From: Larix kaempferi
Taxonomy: Eukaryota > Streptophyta > Pinopsida > Pinales > Pinaceae
Direction: 5' to 3'
Assembly: GCA_027924585.1 (NCBI GenBank)
Contig: BSBM01000442.1
Location: forward strand, 1-64,000
Length of the DNA stretch: 64,000 nt
In this document: one piece after another, positions 11,441 through 23,326 of the stretch
How positions within the stretch are numbered: the stretch's first letter is position 1
Layout: every line of letters starts with the position of its first letter
Program-made: the position numbers and the translations under genes
The notes under the pieces: generated by a model
Database searches by the model: none
What the model saw: the letters and a program-made list of their open reading frames with translations, nothing else
What the model was told of the DNA's origin: nothing

Positions 11441-12577
11441 AAAATTTATTCAAGATCACCAACGTGTCATTACTGTAAAAAAAAATTATACCTGAAATGC
11501 AGTACATGAACCTTCACCAACCAAATTAATGAGACAAGAGTGTGCACACACTATTAACACATGCCTTCTCCTAGAACAGCCGACATATGGAAAAGTTCAC
11601 CACGGTCGTACCCCAAACATTGGTGGTGAACGTTGATTATTTAATGCACAAAGCAACGCACATGCATTAATAGTATGTGTGCATTAATAGTGCATGCATG
11701 CTATTAAAGCACGCGCACCTCTATCTAAAAAAGATAGAGTAACATTTCCTGTGCATCATCCAAAATTTCAATTTTCTCTCTTACGCTGTAAACTGACTTT
11801 GCTTCGCGTGATTTCAGTTTTGTAACTCTTGCACTCACATTTATACTGAACCCTCTCGACCATCTTACACACAACATTTATACTGAACAATTCTCAAAGC
11901 TCTGTTTGGAACATTGGACCATTTTATTACAACGCTTGGACACATTAGAGTTCCCTTGTTTTGCAATGCAAGTAAGGAGCTATTAAGGAGTTTTATACAT
12001 GAATTGTATGAGTTGTCTACCCTTGTAATATTCAAAGGTTGAAGTTGGTGTATTCATTCAAATTTAAATATTATAGATTTTTAAAAAATTATATATGTGC
12101 TTTATTTTTGTTCAAATTGATCTATATGTACATGAATTTTGCAATTCCAAATATCAATTTCATATAAGACACATTTTTTTGATGAAAACCAATAGAGTAA
12201 CAATTGTGTAAAGAAAGGAATGAATTTGATTAGAACAAAAAATTTGATATACAAGTTCTTCCAAAAATATGTTAACATGATTGGAAAGATTTAAACTCTC
12301 TCCTAAAAATAAATTAGAGATGTCACAATCGTTCTCAAGTTAAGGGGATATATCACTTGGTGGTACCTCTTCCCCTTAAACATAGTATGTGGTCCAAAAT
12401 GGATCATTACATACATTTCACATACAACTATGAATCTCAAAACCAATGAATTCTATAAACCAAACTTGCCAAAATTGATCAACATGCATACCTTGGGCCT
12501 AATCATTGATACACATAGTAGAATACATCATAGTGCTCTATCCTTACTAGCCTTCAATAGGTCCAAACTAAAAATCC
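11440..12577. other. Spacer at the end of unit 1
   Basis: AT-rich spacer matching about 50345-51530. No gene seen. It ends with a single partial satellite copy (12530-12577), after which unit 2 starts within ATL coding sequence. Confidence 0.75.
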
Positions 12578-12908
12578 ATCTATCGATGCAATCAAGATGG
12601 AAACCATGGTTGCAATTTGGCAGGACTCTCAGTTTTTCTCCTTCTGTAAATTCGGCCAAGCAGATCGGACAATCCATGGCCACCGGCCGTGGCTTTGAGG
12701 TAGCGCTGTAAACTATAATGGGTAGTGGTTTCAAATCAGAGTTAGCCTACATCCGGATAATCATCTGATCGGATAAGTCGAGAGTTATCTGGCCTCTGCA
12801 ACCCATAAATCATTTGACCAACCAACTGAGGTCGATAGCTAAGATGAAAGCACCGAGCAAAGACATGAGAATGATTACTGGATCGGATTCCATAATGGAC
12901 TTGTTCAT
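12578..12908 (-). pseudogene. ATL-type RING-H2 pseudogene, truncated copy 2
   Basis: This copy keeps the start codon (12906-12908, MNKSIMESDPVII), the hydrophobic anchor ([20 protein letters not shown]), the [12 protein letters not shown] linker and the RING up to CIDRW. It then runs into unrelated spacer at the duplication breakpoint (about 12578), so the last two zinc ligands and the C-terminus are missing. Two in-frame stops occur in the linker after the anchor: TGA where copy 1 has TGC, and TAG where copy 1 has CAG. Copy 1 and copy 2 are damaged at different places. Confidence 0.8.
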
Positions 12909-12957
12909 ATGCTCGTCTCCCGTTCAATAAGGTGCGCCAAGGCAAAAACTTAACAAC

Positions 12958-13883
12958 TTCCTGCCAAATTCACAACAGAAAACCTAAAATTCTATGCAAC
13001 TCAAATTTATTTTGATATAGATTCTCAATGGTCCACTTTATTCGAGGTTTAAAGGCACTGACCATGAGAGGCTCCCAATGCTTTTTAGTTTGAATTCAAA
13101 TTTAATCATACTTTTATTTTATTTTATTTTGTGCTTTTTTTTTCTAAATTTTTAAGGATTTAAACCTAGATCTCCACCTTACAAACCCTAGACTACATTC
13201 TTTACAAACCCTATATTATATTCTTGTGGGTAGTGTGAAGTTTTTGGTAATAATGAAATTATGATTTATAAATTATAATGAATTATGTATTATTCCAATA
13301 TAGTAGCATCATTTGTTAAGGGTGTTTTTTCTTAGACTTACAAAATCTCAAGATTCCATGTTTCAAATTTGTAATATTGGAAAAAACGATTTATGAGCCC
13401 ATGTTCATGTCATCCATTGATTATTTGATGAGTCAAGAAACTTTAAATTTTTTTATTGAAAAACACCAATAGTGGGGTAGATCAAAAACATCTAATTATG
13501 GGTTTCACTTACTAAATTTTTTTTTAAGCCTTAGGTGACTTTGGTGTTGGTCTACATCACATCCATTGAATCTAGAACTAAATTTGTGAAATCCATATAG
13601 AATCATGGTAGATTGGTCTTGCCACTATATTTTTTCCTTTGTCTTTGAAATTGGTTGGCTAAACTTTTAGCATTGAAGGGAGATTGCTTTCATGATGGTT
13701 TAGTTCATGCCTCAATATTAATGCACTATGAACATAGTGGATGCCAAAAGTCATGATGTAGATGCATTCATTTTCTTTAACTTGAAAATAAAATTCCCTA
13801 AAACCATAATATGGGAGATCCACCCAATTTTGTTCTTATTTTGACTTGATAATCCCCTCGGAGCCACCTCACCCTCTATTTTT
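12958..13883. other. Non-coding spacer of unit 2, before copia A
   Basis: Collinear with 2623-3489 of unit 1 and interrupted by copia A in a T run. A ~40-bp insertion carrying two TTACAAACCCTA motifs near 13178-13215 distinguishes it from unit 1. No gene seen. Confidence 0.75.
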
Positions 13884-14571
13884 TGTTAACTTTTCAGAAT
13901 TTACTTCAATCTGATCTAGGATCTTAACTGAGAGAACAACATGTATAGAAAATCTACAACATATCAATCATGGACACAATAATGCAAGCACACAAGAGAC
14001 ACAGAGTTTACTTGGGGAAAACCATAGAGGTGAAAAACCCCAATAACTTCCTCAGAGATAGGTAGAGCAATGATACAACCAGAATACAAGAGATAGTCTT
14101 CTCCTAGCAGCAGAGCCTCGTCTTCATAAGTGCACCACTTTCTGAATGAGAGAAGTGTGTGAATGAATGACCAAATAGAGATCTCCCGATCTCTATTTAT
14201 ACTTGTTCTGTCCTGTGCAATAAACTAATGGGGCCTACATGTCTAGCTTAACCCATGGTTAACTTAATCCGGGTTGACCCCACACTTGGTGGTCTAATAA
14301 CCCTTTGACCCATATGTCCGACCCCCAATAGGGTGGTCTAATAACCCTTCGACCCTCATGAATTATACAGGGCCGACCCCAACAAGGTGGTCTAATAACC
14401 CATCAAGTATAAGTTACGACACTTACAATATAAATGATGACACTTCTGTATAGAGGAATAATAACATCTCTATAGGAATACAAACACTTTCGTATATAGG
14501 AATAATAACATCTCTATAGGAATACAATATACATATATGAAATACATTCTAAAGTTACATATACATCAACA
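13884..14571 (-). repeat. 3' LTR of copia A
   Basis: Carries three copies of a ~45-bp unit containing GGTGGTCTAATAACCC (about 14285-14405). It has a 44-bp tandem duplication of the 'ATAACATCTCTATAGGAATA' segment (about 14445-14530) that the 5' LTR lacks. The TATA box and hairpin at 14173-14201 are intact. Confidence 0.93.
14173..14201 (-). promoter_or_regulatory. TATA box overlapping a perfect hairpin, copia A 3' LTR
   Basis: On the element strand TATAAATA (14194-14201) overlaps an 11-bp arm AAATAGAGATC, loop GGGA, and arm GATCTCTATTT. The pairing is perfect. The 5' LTR has the identical structure at 20568-20596. Confidence 0.8.
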
Positions 14572-14580
14572 CTCCCTCTT
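14572..14580 (-). other. Polypurine tract of copia A
   Basis: AAGAGGGAG on the element strand, immediately next to the 3' LTR, as in copia B and C. It would prime plus-strand DNA synthesis. Confidence 0.85.
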
Positions 14581-14924
14581 AACTAGGAAGGTATTTCTTG
14601 ACACGGGTCTGCTAGCACAAGTCTTCTTCTCTAGATCATCATCAGTGAATCATCATCCTCGAATCATCGTCATCGTCACTACTGCTGCTATCTCAGTCAA
14701 TCTCTGAATCTACTCGTCATAGGAAGTTCTACAGAGCCAGTCCTTTTTCATACTCGATGTAGGCCACCCACCTATAGGTCTTCATCATCACTGGCCATAC
14801 TGTGGAATCCTCAGGACTTATTACGTGTGTCACAAAATCTTTAAAGAGTCTCTTGCCTAGCAAGAACCCTAAAGAGCATCTGAGGCCTTTTTCATATTGT
14901 TCAAATCTCCATGACTTATTACAT

Positions 14925-15435
14925 GTGACCCCACCACAAAACCTAGCAAGAGCATCTCAGGATGTTACGGGTACACAACTCCAACCTGAAATATCCCCAG
15001 GGCACAAATTACATGTGGTCACCACAAAACCTAGCAAGAGCATCTCAGGATGTTACGGGTACACAACTCCAACCTGAAATCTCCCCAGGGCACAAATTAC
15101 ATGTGGTCACCACAAAACCTAGCAAGAGCATCTCAGGATGTTACGGGTACACAACTTCGACCTGAAATCTCCCCATGGCACAAATTACATGTGGTCATGG
15201 AAAAACCTCGAAAGAGCATCTCAGGATGTTACGAGTACACAACTCCGACCTGAAATCTCCTAGGGCACAAATTACATGCCATAGGACAAAACCTCGCAAG
15301 AGCATCTCAGGATGTTACGGGTACACAACTCTGACTTGAAATCTCCCAGGGCACAAATTACATGTCCTCCCAAAGCAATGTCTCGAAAGAGCATCCCAGG
15401 CTATTATGGGTACACAACTCCGACCTATAGGATCT
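14925..15435 (-). repeat. 88-bp minisatellite in the copia A 3' region
   Basis: About six units of 88 bp, each with AGCATCTCAGGATGTTACGG, ACACAACTCCGACCTGAAAT and CACAAATTACATG; successive units start at about 14951, 15039, 15127, 15215, 15302 and 15389. Open frames here are repeat translations. The same array occurs in copia B (30160-30670) and C (46200-46740). Confidence 0.9.
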
Positions 15436-15459
15436 CCCAGACATGCTCATCTGCACAAC

Positions 15460-16000
15460 CTGATCCACGGCCACAAAGTATCATTTTGATACTCATCATA
15501 CATAATCATGATGTACACATGATCATCCTAATCATCATCACTGCAACATCCTGAAGCTCGTCATCTATGATCATCCTGATCATACATTGCATCCACCTGA
15601 TGCATACCAAGTATCTACCTGATACATATCATCATACATAATCTACCTGATCATACAATGTATCCACCTAATACATACACAGATGCATGATCCACACAAT
15701 GTATCCACCTGATACAGATACATGGTCCAAGCATCCAACATAATGCATATACAAAATACATACAAATGATCCAATTGATCATATCCAACATCCAACATGA
15801 TGCATACATAAATAAATGATCCAACTGATCATAACAAGCATCCAACATGATGCAATGATCCAACTGATCATAACAAGCATCCAATATGATGCAATGATCC
15901 AACTGATCATAACAAGCATCCAACATGATGCATATACATATACAGAGTAGTAACTAGAGCATCGTCTTGATGCTCATCATCCATGATCCTCCTGATCATC
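15460..16000 (-). repeat. GATCAT/TGATCC-rich short repeats, copia A
   Basis: Imperfect ~30-60-bp units rich in GATGCATGATCC and CCAACTGATCATA, between the end of pol and the 88-bp array. One unit of the 72-bp repeat found in copia B (CTGCAACATCCTGAAGCTCG) occurs near 15540. Confidence 0.75.
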
Positions 16001-16229
16001 ATAGCATCGTCCTCTTCAGATCATCTCATCGTCCACGAAGCACATCATCCAACACTTACACCACCGACATGGGAGAACACATCTACCACCATTCGGGGAA
16101 GGCTCCAGCTCTTACTTTTTCACCATGGGAGAACACATATACCACCATGTGAAAAATGGCTCAACAATTACATCACGACCAAGGGAGAACACATCAACCA
16201 TGTCAGAAAAGCTCATGTGCATCTGCATC

Positions 16230-16935
16230 TTCCGTACTCATCACTTCCCTTTGGAAGGAACCTTGATCTGAAGTGCACCAAGCCTCTCTCTGAAGTACTC
16301 AAACTACACTCTAGCCAATGGCTTGGTCAATACATATGCAACCTGCTCATCCATCGCAACATACTCTGCTTCGGTTGTACTCAGTGCTACGCAGGACTGC
16401 TTCCTGCTAAACCAAGAGATCGCACTTGATCCCTATTTGCAGCACTGCCTGCCCAATCTGAATCAACATAACCCTGCAGGTTAAACTTTTGATTTGCATC
16501 ATACTTGAGCCCATAATCAACTGTACCCCTTAGAATATCCTTTACAACAACCATGTGAACACTCCTTGGATCTGTCAGGAACTGGCTCAATGTGTTCACT
16601 GCAAAGAAAATATCTGGTCTCGTGTTTGTCAGGTACATCAAGGACCCAATCATCTGACGATACATAATGATATCAACCGGCTAAGATGAAGCATCACACA
16701 GAAGCTTCAGGTTTGATGCCATAGGTGTGGCCATAGCCTTGTAGTCCATCATCCCGAACCTCTTTAGGATCTCTACTGCATACTTCCCTTGTCCAAGGAA
16801 GATTCCATCTGCACTCTGCCACACCTCCATGCCAAAAACAAATAGTGCATCATTCCCAAGTTCTTCAACTCAAACTTGGCAGCAAGCTTTCACTGCATGT
16901 CGGAAATCAATCTATCCTCACCTGTTACAAACAGG
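16230..16935 (-). pseudogene. Copia A pol remnant: RT C-terminus and truncated RNase H
   Basis: Conserved copia text is visible: YRQMIGSLMYLTNTRPDI, then FNLQGYVDSDWAGSAANR. The frame then changes abruptly. Compared with copia B, about 40 bp after AANR and then a larger piece of the RNase H core are missing. The second junction lies near 16355-16362, where two GTATGTTGC-like sequences of the intact order have been joined. The tail motif (EYFRERLG-like) is still recognisable downstream. The product could not have RNase H activity. Confidence 0.85.
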
Positions 16936-17295
16936 TCATCCACATAGTAGTATCATTGGATTGCCTTCCTCAACCTTGTAGTAAAGGTTGGAATCCGCTT
17001 TATTCTTGGTAAAGCCCAAGCTGGATAGAAAGCTGTCTATCCTACCATACCAAGTTCTACACATATATGACTCCCTGTCATGTGTATCAGAACCAAGTGG
17101 CTTCTCCACATACACTTCTTCTTCAACTACACCATTCAAGAAGGCTATCTTGAAATCCATCTGGTGTATCTTCCACTTCATCACTGCAGCCAAAGCAAGT
17201 ACGGATCTAATGGAAGTGTATCTGGGTACAGGAGCAAAAGTCTCTATGCTACCACCTGCAACATGCTTGATCTTGTAGATCCTCTTGGAAGTCAC
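16936..17295 (-). pseudogene. Copia A pol remnant: reverse transcriptase core with in-frame deletions
   Basis: Reads TSKRIYKIKHVAGGSIE, then TFAPVPRYTSIRSVLALA, then IHQMDFKIAFLNGVVEEEV, then YMCRTWYGRIDSFLSSLGFT. In Ty1-copia RT the stretch between SIE and TFAPV normally holds about 20 more residues. Between the Cys and RTWY the conserved 'KALYGLKQ' block is missing. The Cys-to-RTWY junction is shared with copia B and C. The YVDD region is frameshifted (ILLCG then stop, near 16936). Confidence 0.88.
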
Positions 17296-17832
17296 TACAG
17301 ACTACCCTTTGGGACTGCATCCCAAACATCTTCATGATCGACTGGTACTCCTCGATCATGGCATTCTTCCCAGATCCTGGGAACTTCAATATCTTCAATA
17401 TTTTCAATAGACAACTTTGTTACTGAACAAATGTTGTAGTCCTTCTTTTTGTAGGTGATGGTATATGATCTTTCCTACACAACAAGTTAAATTGCATGAT
17501 TAGAAAACATCTCATAGATTTCAGAACAAATTCTTACACATAAAGAAATATGTCATACAGTGATGCAATTATCTTAGCCAATGCTTCAATACAACATTTA
17601 TCCATATTCTGTAACTTTTTAGATGCCTTCCAATCTCTACCAGAACATTGTTAAGAGTGTGCACAACTCCTAACATGTCAGCAAAGAGGTTTCATTCTAG
17701 AGAAGTAGAAATGGAATGTTGTACAGTTCCATAGGCCACTTACCCATGTATATTAGTAGTATATTGTTCATCAATGCAACTATTCTAATATGCATAATAC
17801 ACAACCTAATTCTAGGAACATAAGCATATACA
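17296..17832 (-). other. Intron-like non-coding stretch between integrase and RT remnants (copia A)
   Basis: An AT-rich ~430-bp stretch without coding similarity separates the integrase fragment from the RT fragment. On the element strand it ends ...CTTGTTGTGTAG/GAAAG, like a 3' splice site. The same stretch is present in copia B (27712-28123) and C (43806-44229). Confidence 0.55.
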
Positions 17833-18021
17833 TCATTGAATAACATTATGTAAGAAATGACAATTCAAATACTTATCTTTGTTTGGTTGCTGGGTGGACT
17901 CCCTCTGAATCTTTGCAACTCCATTCTGATGTGGATTGTGAGAAGTGGTCAACTCCCTCTGAATATCTGCATCCTTGCAGAAACTACTGAAGTGTGCTCC
18001 TTTGCTTTCTTGCAGGAACAA
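17833..18021 (-). pseudogene. Copia A integrase fragment
   Basis: The segment FCKDADIQRELTTSHNPHQN followed by GVA matches the integrase catalytic-core region after the second Asp, whose family form is close to FCxxxGIxRELTxPxxPxQNGV. Only about 40 recognisable residues remain; the zinc-binding domain, first Asp and C-terminus are absent. It supports the Ty1-copia order integrase, RT, RNase H. Confidence 0.75.
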
Positions 18022-20266
18022 CTCGAGTGTGTTCCCTCTTGATCTTTGCTTCTTGGATTACCTATCCTTGAACTTATATCCATCCTTAATCACTATGCAT
18101 GCTTATTAGTATCATCATTGTGTTATCCTTGAGGTCTCATACATAATCACACATTTATTAGTATAATATTAATACTATCAAATCACAATAATCTTAAACA
18201 TGTATAGTCATGATCATTCACAGATAATAAACATTAGTATTCAAGGTTTCAGGGAAGTCTTCTTTTACTCATGCATATTCTTATTTGATCATAGGACTCT
18301 TCTGATTAGTTAAATCATCAATGCATAAACCTGTGATTACTCAAACCTATACCTTCATGATTCTTCTGGTTAGTCATATCATCAATTATGGTAAGAAACA
18401 TAATATGCACATGACCATGACTATTCAAACCTATGACTTCATGAATAATCATTATCAACAACACAACAATATAAGATCCTAACACAAGGTAGGATTCTAG
18501 CTTGATATAGGAAAAACATACCTGGATTAGCATGCTAGCTAGTTATGTCTAACATACCCGCATAATGTCTTCTGGTTCTCTTTAATGACTTGTGCTAGTA
18601 ACGTGCATGTCTCATAAGTTATCCATTGTAGGACCAAGTTATACATACCTCGTAAGTAGATCTTCTAAGCGATCCATGACAATGGATGAATCTTTGTCCT
18701 CCTGTCATCATGATCATATGTTCTTGAACCAGAAAATGATTTGTCTTTCTTGGTGTACCTTTCATGTTAGTAGACAACATAAACCTCATACAACACCATA
18801 ATGCATTAGTACAATCATAAGTGTCAACACCCTAATCAATGAATATCTTTTATCGTGCATTCATAATTTTATTAAGGTGATATGACAAGTCTAGATTTAA
18901 TCAAGATTGTACTAACCCTAATAATATGAAGACAAATATACCATAAACTTAATCATGAACAAATCTCGAAACATACCTGGATAAGTCATACCTGTCGATA
19001 TTGCTTGTAATCTTCTTATGTAAGGCCTTAGCCTCATCTCCCTCTGAAACAAGAAATTCTTCACTTATGTAGGTGACCAATCCATCTTCTTCTAGGATTA
19101 ACCCAATCCACTTGATTTGCAAGAATTGGATCTGGAGTTGGATAAGGGTTTGTCAGAGAAACCCCAAAAATTCAAACTTTGAATTTAAAACTCCCAAAAG
19201 GATAGAAATATGCACCTTGATGAGCTGATCAAGCTGGTATGTTCAGAATTTGAAAACTGCAAAGTTTCACTCCTCAATTTTGCCTTTGAAACTTTCGGAT
19301 TCACTGGACATGACCCTGAACTGGAGTTTGATGAAGCCCACTCTTTTTCCCAATCAAAAGTTTTGATCCAAAGCTCTAAGCTTCTATTTTTCTGAGGAGC
19401 TTCCAGTCGTGGTCACAGATTTAAAAAATTCCCATTTTTACAAAAGCCCTAATTTTCCACTTTTCTGATCAAAGTACTGAACTAGGGTCTGATCAAGCCC
19501 CGCCTTTTCCCAACCAAAAATTCTGATCTTGGTCTCTAAATTTTGATTTTGATGAGTAGCATTCAGTCGTGGTCTCTGATTACAAGAATTCCAACTTTCT
19601 CTGAAACACTAAATTCCGGAAGCCATGAATGAAGGTGCTCAAAATCCAATTCTGTTTTAACAGAAATATGCACATGATTGTTTCTGGTGTAACTCTGAAA
19701 TTACCAATCCACAGGGTCTTAAGCTTCTACCTATTGTAGCCTGACCTGTCATCTTTCCAACCCCACACGTCTGACCTCAATTGGATTCTTTGAGAGAGAG
19801 TTATGCCAAGTGTCGTAACGTGACTTGTTTATGGGATAAAACAGGAGAGCGAACTTGTATGGAGTGCCACGTGACACTAGTTCAACTTCGGCCTCTAAAA
19901 ACGTTTCCTGAGATGGTACAGTCTGTGTACTACCTGTCACTTTTTACGAAATTTCATTTGGAGCTTCCTAGCCCAAGTTATGACCTTTTTTCCAAGGTCA
20001 CCTGTTCATGACTGAGATCTGAAAGAGGTAGAAACCCTATATTGTACAGATCATAAATCACAAAGTACAACGAATTATAAGTTTTCCTTTGGACACAAGG
20101 TACACGGGGATCTGATCTTCGACCTGTAAAAGTTTCAGATCCGAAAAATTCGCCAAAATGGATTTATAGCGAAAGTGATACGATGACTGGTTTTTTCTAT
20201 ATCAAGCTCTAGCATTGTAAGTGCAACAAGTGTCATACATGCCATATCATGCCTTCTTTCAGGCTA
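18022..20266 (-). other. Long non-coding leader of copia A
   Basis: Between the PBS and the integrase fragment lie ~2.2 kb with no gag or protease similarity. It contains an imperfect ~95-bp repeat ('TCATAGGTTTGAATAGTCAT' type, 18310-18480), an imperfect ~160-bp direct repeat (about 19230-19600) and repeated AG/GTATG sequences. Open frames here occur on both strands and are short. Confidence 0.6.
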
Positions 20267-20278
20267 GATCTGATACCA
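20267..20278 (-). other. Primer binding site of copia A
   Basis: TGGTATCAGATC on the element strand, directly inside the 5' LTR. It matches the complement of the initiator tRNA-Met 3' end (TGGTATCAGAGC in copia B and C) except for one base. Confidence 0.88.
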
Positions 20279-20922
20279 TGTTAACTTTATAGAATTTACT
20301 TCAATCTTATCTAGGATCTTAATTGAGAGAACAACATGTACAACAAATCTATAGCATATCAATCATGGACACAATAATGCAAGCACACAAGAGACACACA
20401 GTTTACTTGGGGAAAACTATAAAGGTGAAAAACCCCAATAACTTCCTCAGAGATAGATAGAGCAATGATACAAATAGAATACAAGAGATAGTCTTCTCCT
20501 AGCAGCAGATCCTGCTCCTCATAAGTGCGCCACTTTCCGAATGAGAGAAGTGTGTGAATGAATGACCAAATAGAGATCTCCCGATCTCTATTTATACTTG
20601 TTCTGTCCTTCCCAATAAACTAATGGGGCCTACATGTCTAGCTTAACCCATGGTTAACTTAATCCGGGCCGACCCCACACTTGGTGGTCTAATAACCCTT
20701 TGACCCACATGACCGACCCCCAATAAGGCGGTCTAATAACCCTTTGACCCACAGGACTTATACAGGGCCGACCCCAACAAGGTGGTCTAATAACCCATCA
20801 AGTATAAGTTACGACACTTACAATATAAATGACGACACTTCCGTATAGAGGAATAATAACATCTCTATAGGAATACAATATACATATATGAAATACATTT
20901 TGAAGTTACATATACATCAACA
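20279..20922 (-). repeat. 5' LTR of copia A
   Basis: 644 bp, TG...CA ends, TATA box and perfect hairpin at 20568-20596. The shorter partner of the 3' LTR: one copy of the ATAACATCTCTATAGG segment instead of two. Confidence 0.93.
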
Positions 20923-22960
20923 TTTTTTTTCCAAGTTGGAGGTAATGGTTAATGATAATAAATATCTCATAAAAATCATAAAGCTATTGTAGTGAGTGGA
21001 AAGCAAAAAAGGCCCACGCCTTAGAATTTAAGAAACCTAACTAGTGGTTCCAATATGTGCTTGTGTGATGCTTTCAATGATACTATTTCCAAAAGGACCT
21101 TTATAATTCCTCTTTCAGAACTACATGATATGAAACAAGGTTATTCCTTCTTCGGGTTTGTTTATTCCGGCTATTGAATTCAAGGACACACCACTTGTGA
21201 TAAAGCTAGTAACACATTTAGTTTATCATTATTTATAGTGATTTCCTTAAAAGTTAATTTTCTAGAGAAATGTAGTGGAGATGGAAACATGGTGTTGGGG
21301 AAAGTAAGTATTGTTTGTTCAATGTTTACAATGATTTTCATCCTAAAATGATGGTTACCTATATTTGGATTTGGGTGCATCTTCCCAAATCTTCCCCTTT
21401 ATATATAATTCAAATATGGAATGTTATTGGTAAGACTGTGTCTAGTGAAACCCCATCCAAGAAAGAGAACAATGGAATTTGCTAGGATGTGTACAGATTT
21501 ACCATAAATGAGGATAAATGAGGCTTACCGGAGTATATTAAACTCAAATTTAAAGGATTTCCACTATCTATATATAAGAAAGTTAGATTTCAAATTTGTT
21601 GTATTCATCTTCATAATATTAGGAATATAGTCATCTAGAGAAATCATGTAATATTAAAGCTAAAAATATTTGTGGTTGAAGGAAAATAAATATTTGTAAA
21701 ACACATCTAAGTACATAACTTAGTAGATTCTTTTTTGAATCCCTATATTTAAAGAGTAAACATAAGTTGAATCTAAAAATCACGAAATAAACAAACCTAG
21801 GAAGAAGTTGAAAAATCATTAAAGTGGAAAAGTCGATGGATAAGTTCAGTTCAATTATGACTATGCAATTTCAAAACGAAGGTGTAGAGGGTAGATAAAA
21901 TGTTGTAGCAGGATTAAAATGTGAGACAAACATGTTGGAAAACGCCATTGATATTGAATAAGTCCATAGTTCAAAGTTCAGAGAAAGTATAAATGGAGAT
22001 TAATAAAGTTTGAATTATAATTTCTTGAAAAACTTCAAAATTTTATTCAACAAAAATGATTGAAATGTTTCCCACATCCCTAAAGTGAAAAGAAAAATGG
22101 GTTAAGAATATACCGTAGGCCAATCATTCAACCTAAAAGAAATCCATCATGGGTTGGTGCAAGAATTCATAGGTGGTTGCTATAATGAGAGGTTCTTAAG
22201 AAAAAGGTTCGATTTAAACTAGTTTGTATTTGTATAAAAATGTGATTTGAAACTTTACAATTAATTGTTTTAAATACATGAGAATTTTCAAATAAAGGTT
22301 GGTGCAAGGTAATGATACCCACTTACGACGCATTAGTTGCAATGGACTTCCTGGAAAACAGAAATCCGACCATTAAAATGAATTTTTAGAGGTACCTACA
22401 CAGTTTTTTAGAACATGGTGTAAAAATATGAAACGTAGAGAATCTGATCGCCTTCCAGGATATATAACCTTTATTTATGGAAAATAGGTATAACTCGCAA
22501 AAAATGGCATTCTTCTAGGGTTGGTATGCTTTTTTTCTTCATAAAACATAATGCATGTGTTGGTATGTAAAATGTCTAAATTTGTAAAACAAATTATTTA
22601 GGGTTATAGATAACAGGCAGATATAGTGCAACACTATTTTTTGAAAATTTTCCAAGCTAATTTTATATATTTTTTTAAATTAAGGAACTCATGACATCCC
22701 TAAAAAGACAAGGTTGAGCGTTATTCCCCACTATCATGGTCTTAACAAAGTCATTTTTTTAGTACGTAGGTCTTTCAGTATACTTGTGTTGGTTCTTTTT
22801 CGTTTTCAAAATAGGTGTGTTAGTCAAAATTTATAGCTGAAATAAATGAAGTGAGTTTTATGTAAATATGACATGGTTGCAAACAAAAATCAATAAAAAA
22901 TAGAAAGTACTAACAAATTTATTCAAAAAATAGATATTTGGAATCTACGCAGAGAGTTCT
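20923..22960. other. Non-coding spacer of unit 2 between copia A and the LINE
   Basis: Collinear with 3485-5522 of unit 1, with scattered substitutions. No gene seen. Confidence 0.8.
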
Positions 22961-23326
22961 TTTTTTTTCCTTGGAAAAAGTCGTAATTTTATTTCAAATA
23001 GTTTGAACAAAATTACATTCTGCACATGTAATAGGATCACTGAGATCCCTACATTGTCACATATATACTGTTCATGTTTCAGTCATGTCTAGTGACCCAT
23101 ACGAACCCAAAATAATGAATATGGCTGTCCATACAGCACTCATATATCCGATTACATATAACAATAACTGTCTCAAAAATGATTCCTATCAACAGAAATT
23201 AAATTCTGTCCAAAACAGCCCAATAACCAAAAACCAAATAGAACGGATGAAATTATATTCTGTCCAATCAACCCAATAACCAAAAACCAAATAGAACGGA
23301 TGTAAAGTCTGATCAACGGGAGCCGA
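22961..23326 (-). repeat. LINE 3' UTR with a 54-bp tandem repeat
   Basis: Two copies of a 54-bp unit (about 23203-23256 and 23257-23305) contain CCCAATAACCAAAAACCAAA and AGAACGGATG. The tract ends in poly(A) on the element strand. Confidence 0.85.

Larger units (their letters stand above)
2264..12577. repeat. Unit 1 of a ~10.3-kb tandem duplication
   Basis: Sequence from 2264 onward recurs from 12578 onward, and the end of unit 1 (11430-12577) matches 50345-51530 directly before the next block. Unit 1 lacks the four retroelements found in unit 2. The start breakpoint falls inside the RING finger codons of the ATL pseudogene. The end breakpoint falls in the first copy of the 'ctctatcc...tccatcac' satellite. 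The two edges share only a few bases (ATC), so the junction looks like microhomology joining and not recombination between long repeats. Confidence 0.85.
13884..20922 (-). mobile_element. Ty1-copia LTR retrotransposon A (degenerate)
   Basis: A complete 7039-bp element begins TGTTAAC and ends CATCAACA on the plus strand, flanked by TTTTT (13879-13883 and 20923-20927). Unit 1 has the empty site with eight Ts (3485-3492), which fits a 5-bp target duplication. LTRs are 688 bp (13884-14571, the 3' LTR) and 644 bp (20279-20922, the 5' LTR). By eye they differ at about 38 positions (near 6%) plus one 44-bp tandem gain, making this the oldest of the three copia insertions. The interior has fragments of integrase, reverse transcriptase and RNase H, with no recognisable gag or protease. 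Confidence 0.95.

Noticed and set aside
14925-15435. CRISPR-like array
   Set aside because: The units are contiguous without unique spacers, lie inside a plant retrotransposon, and there are no cas genes.
14802-15554. Repeated protein frames in the copia A 3' region
   Set aside because: They are an 88-bp minisatellite read in three frames; the period is not a multiple of three.
19210-20011. Frames in the copia leader, such as the HLDELIKLVCSEFENCK frame and its partners at 26117 and 42329
   Set aside because: They recur in all copies but on the strand opposite to the element in B and C, with variable residues; no gag signature. Treated as leader sequence.
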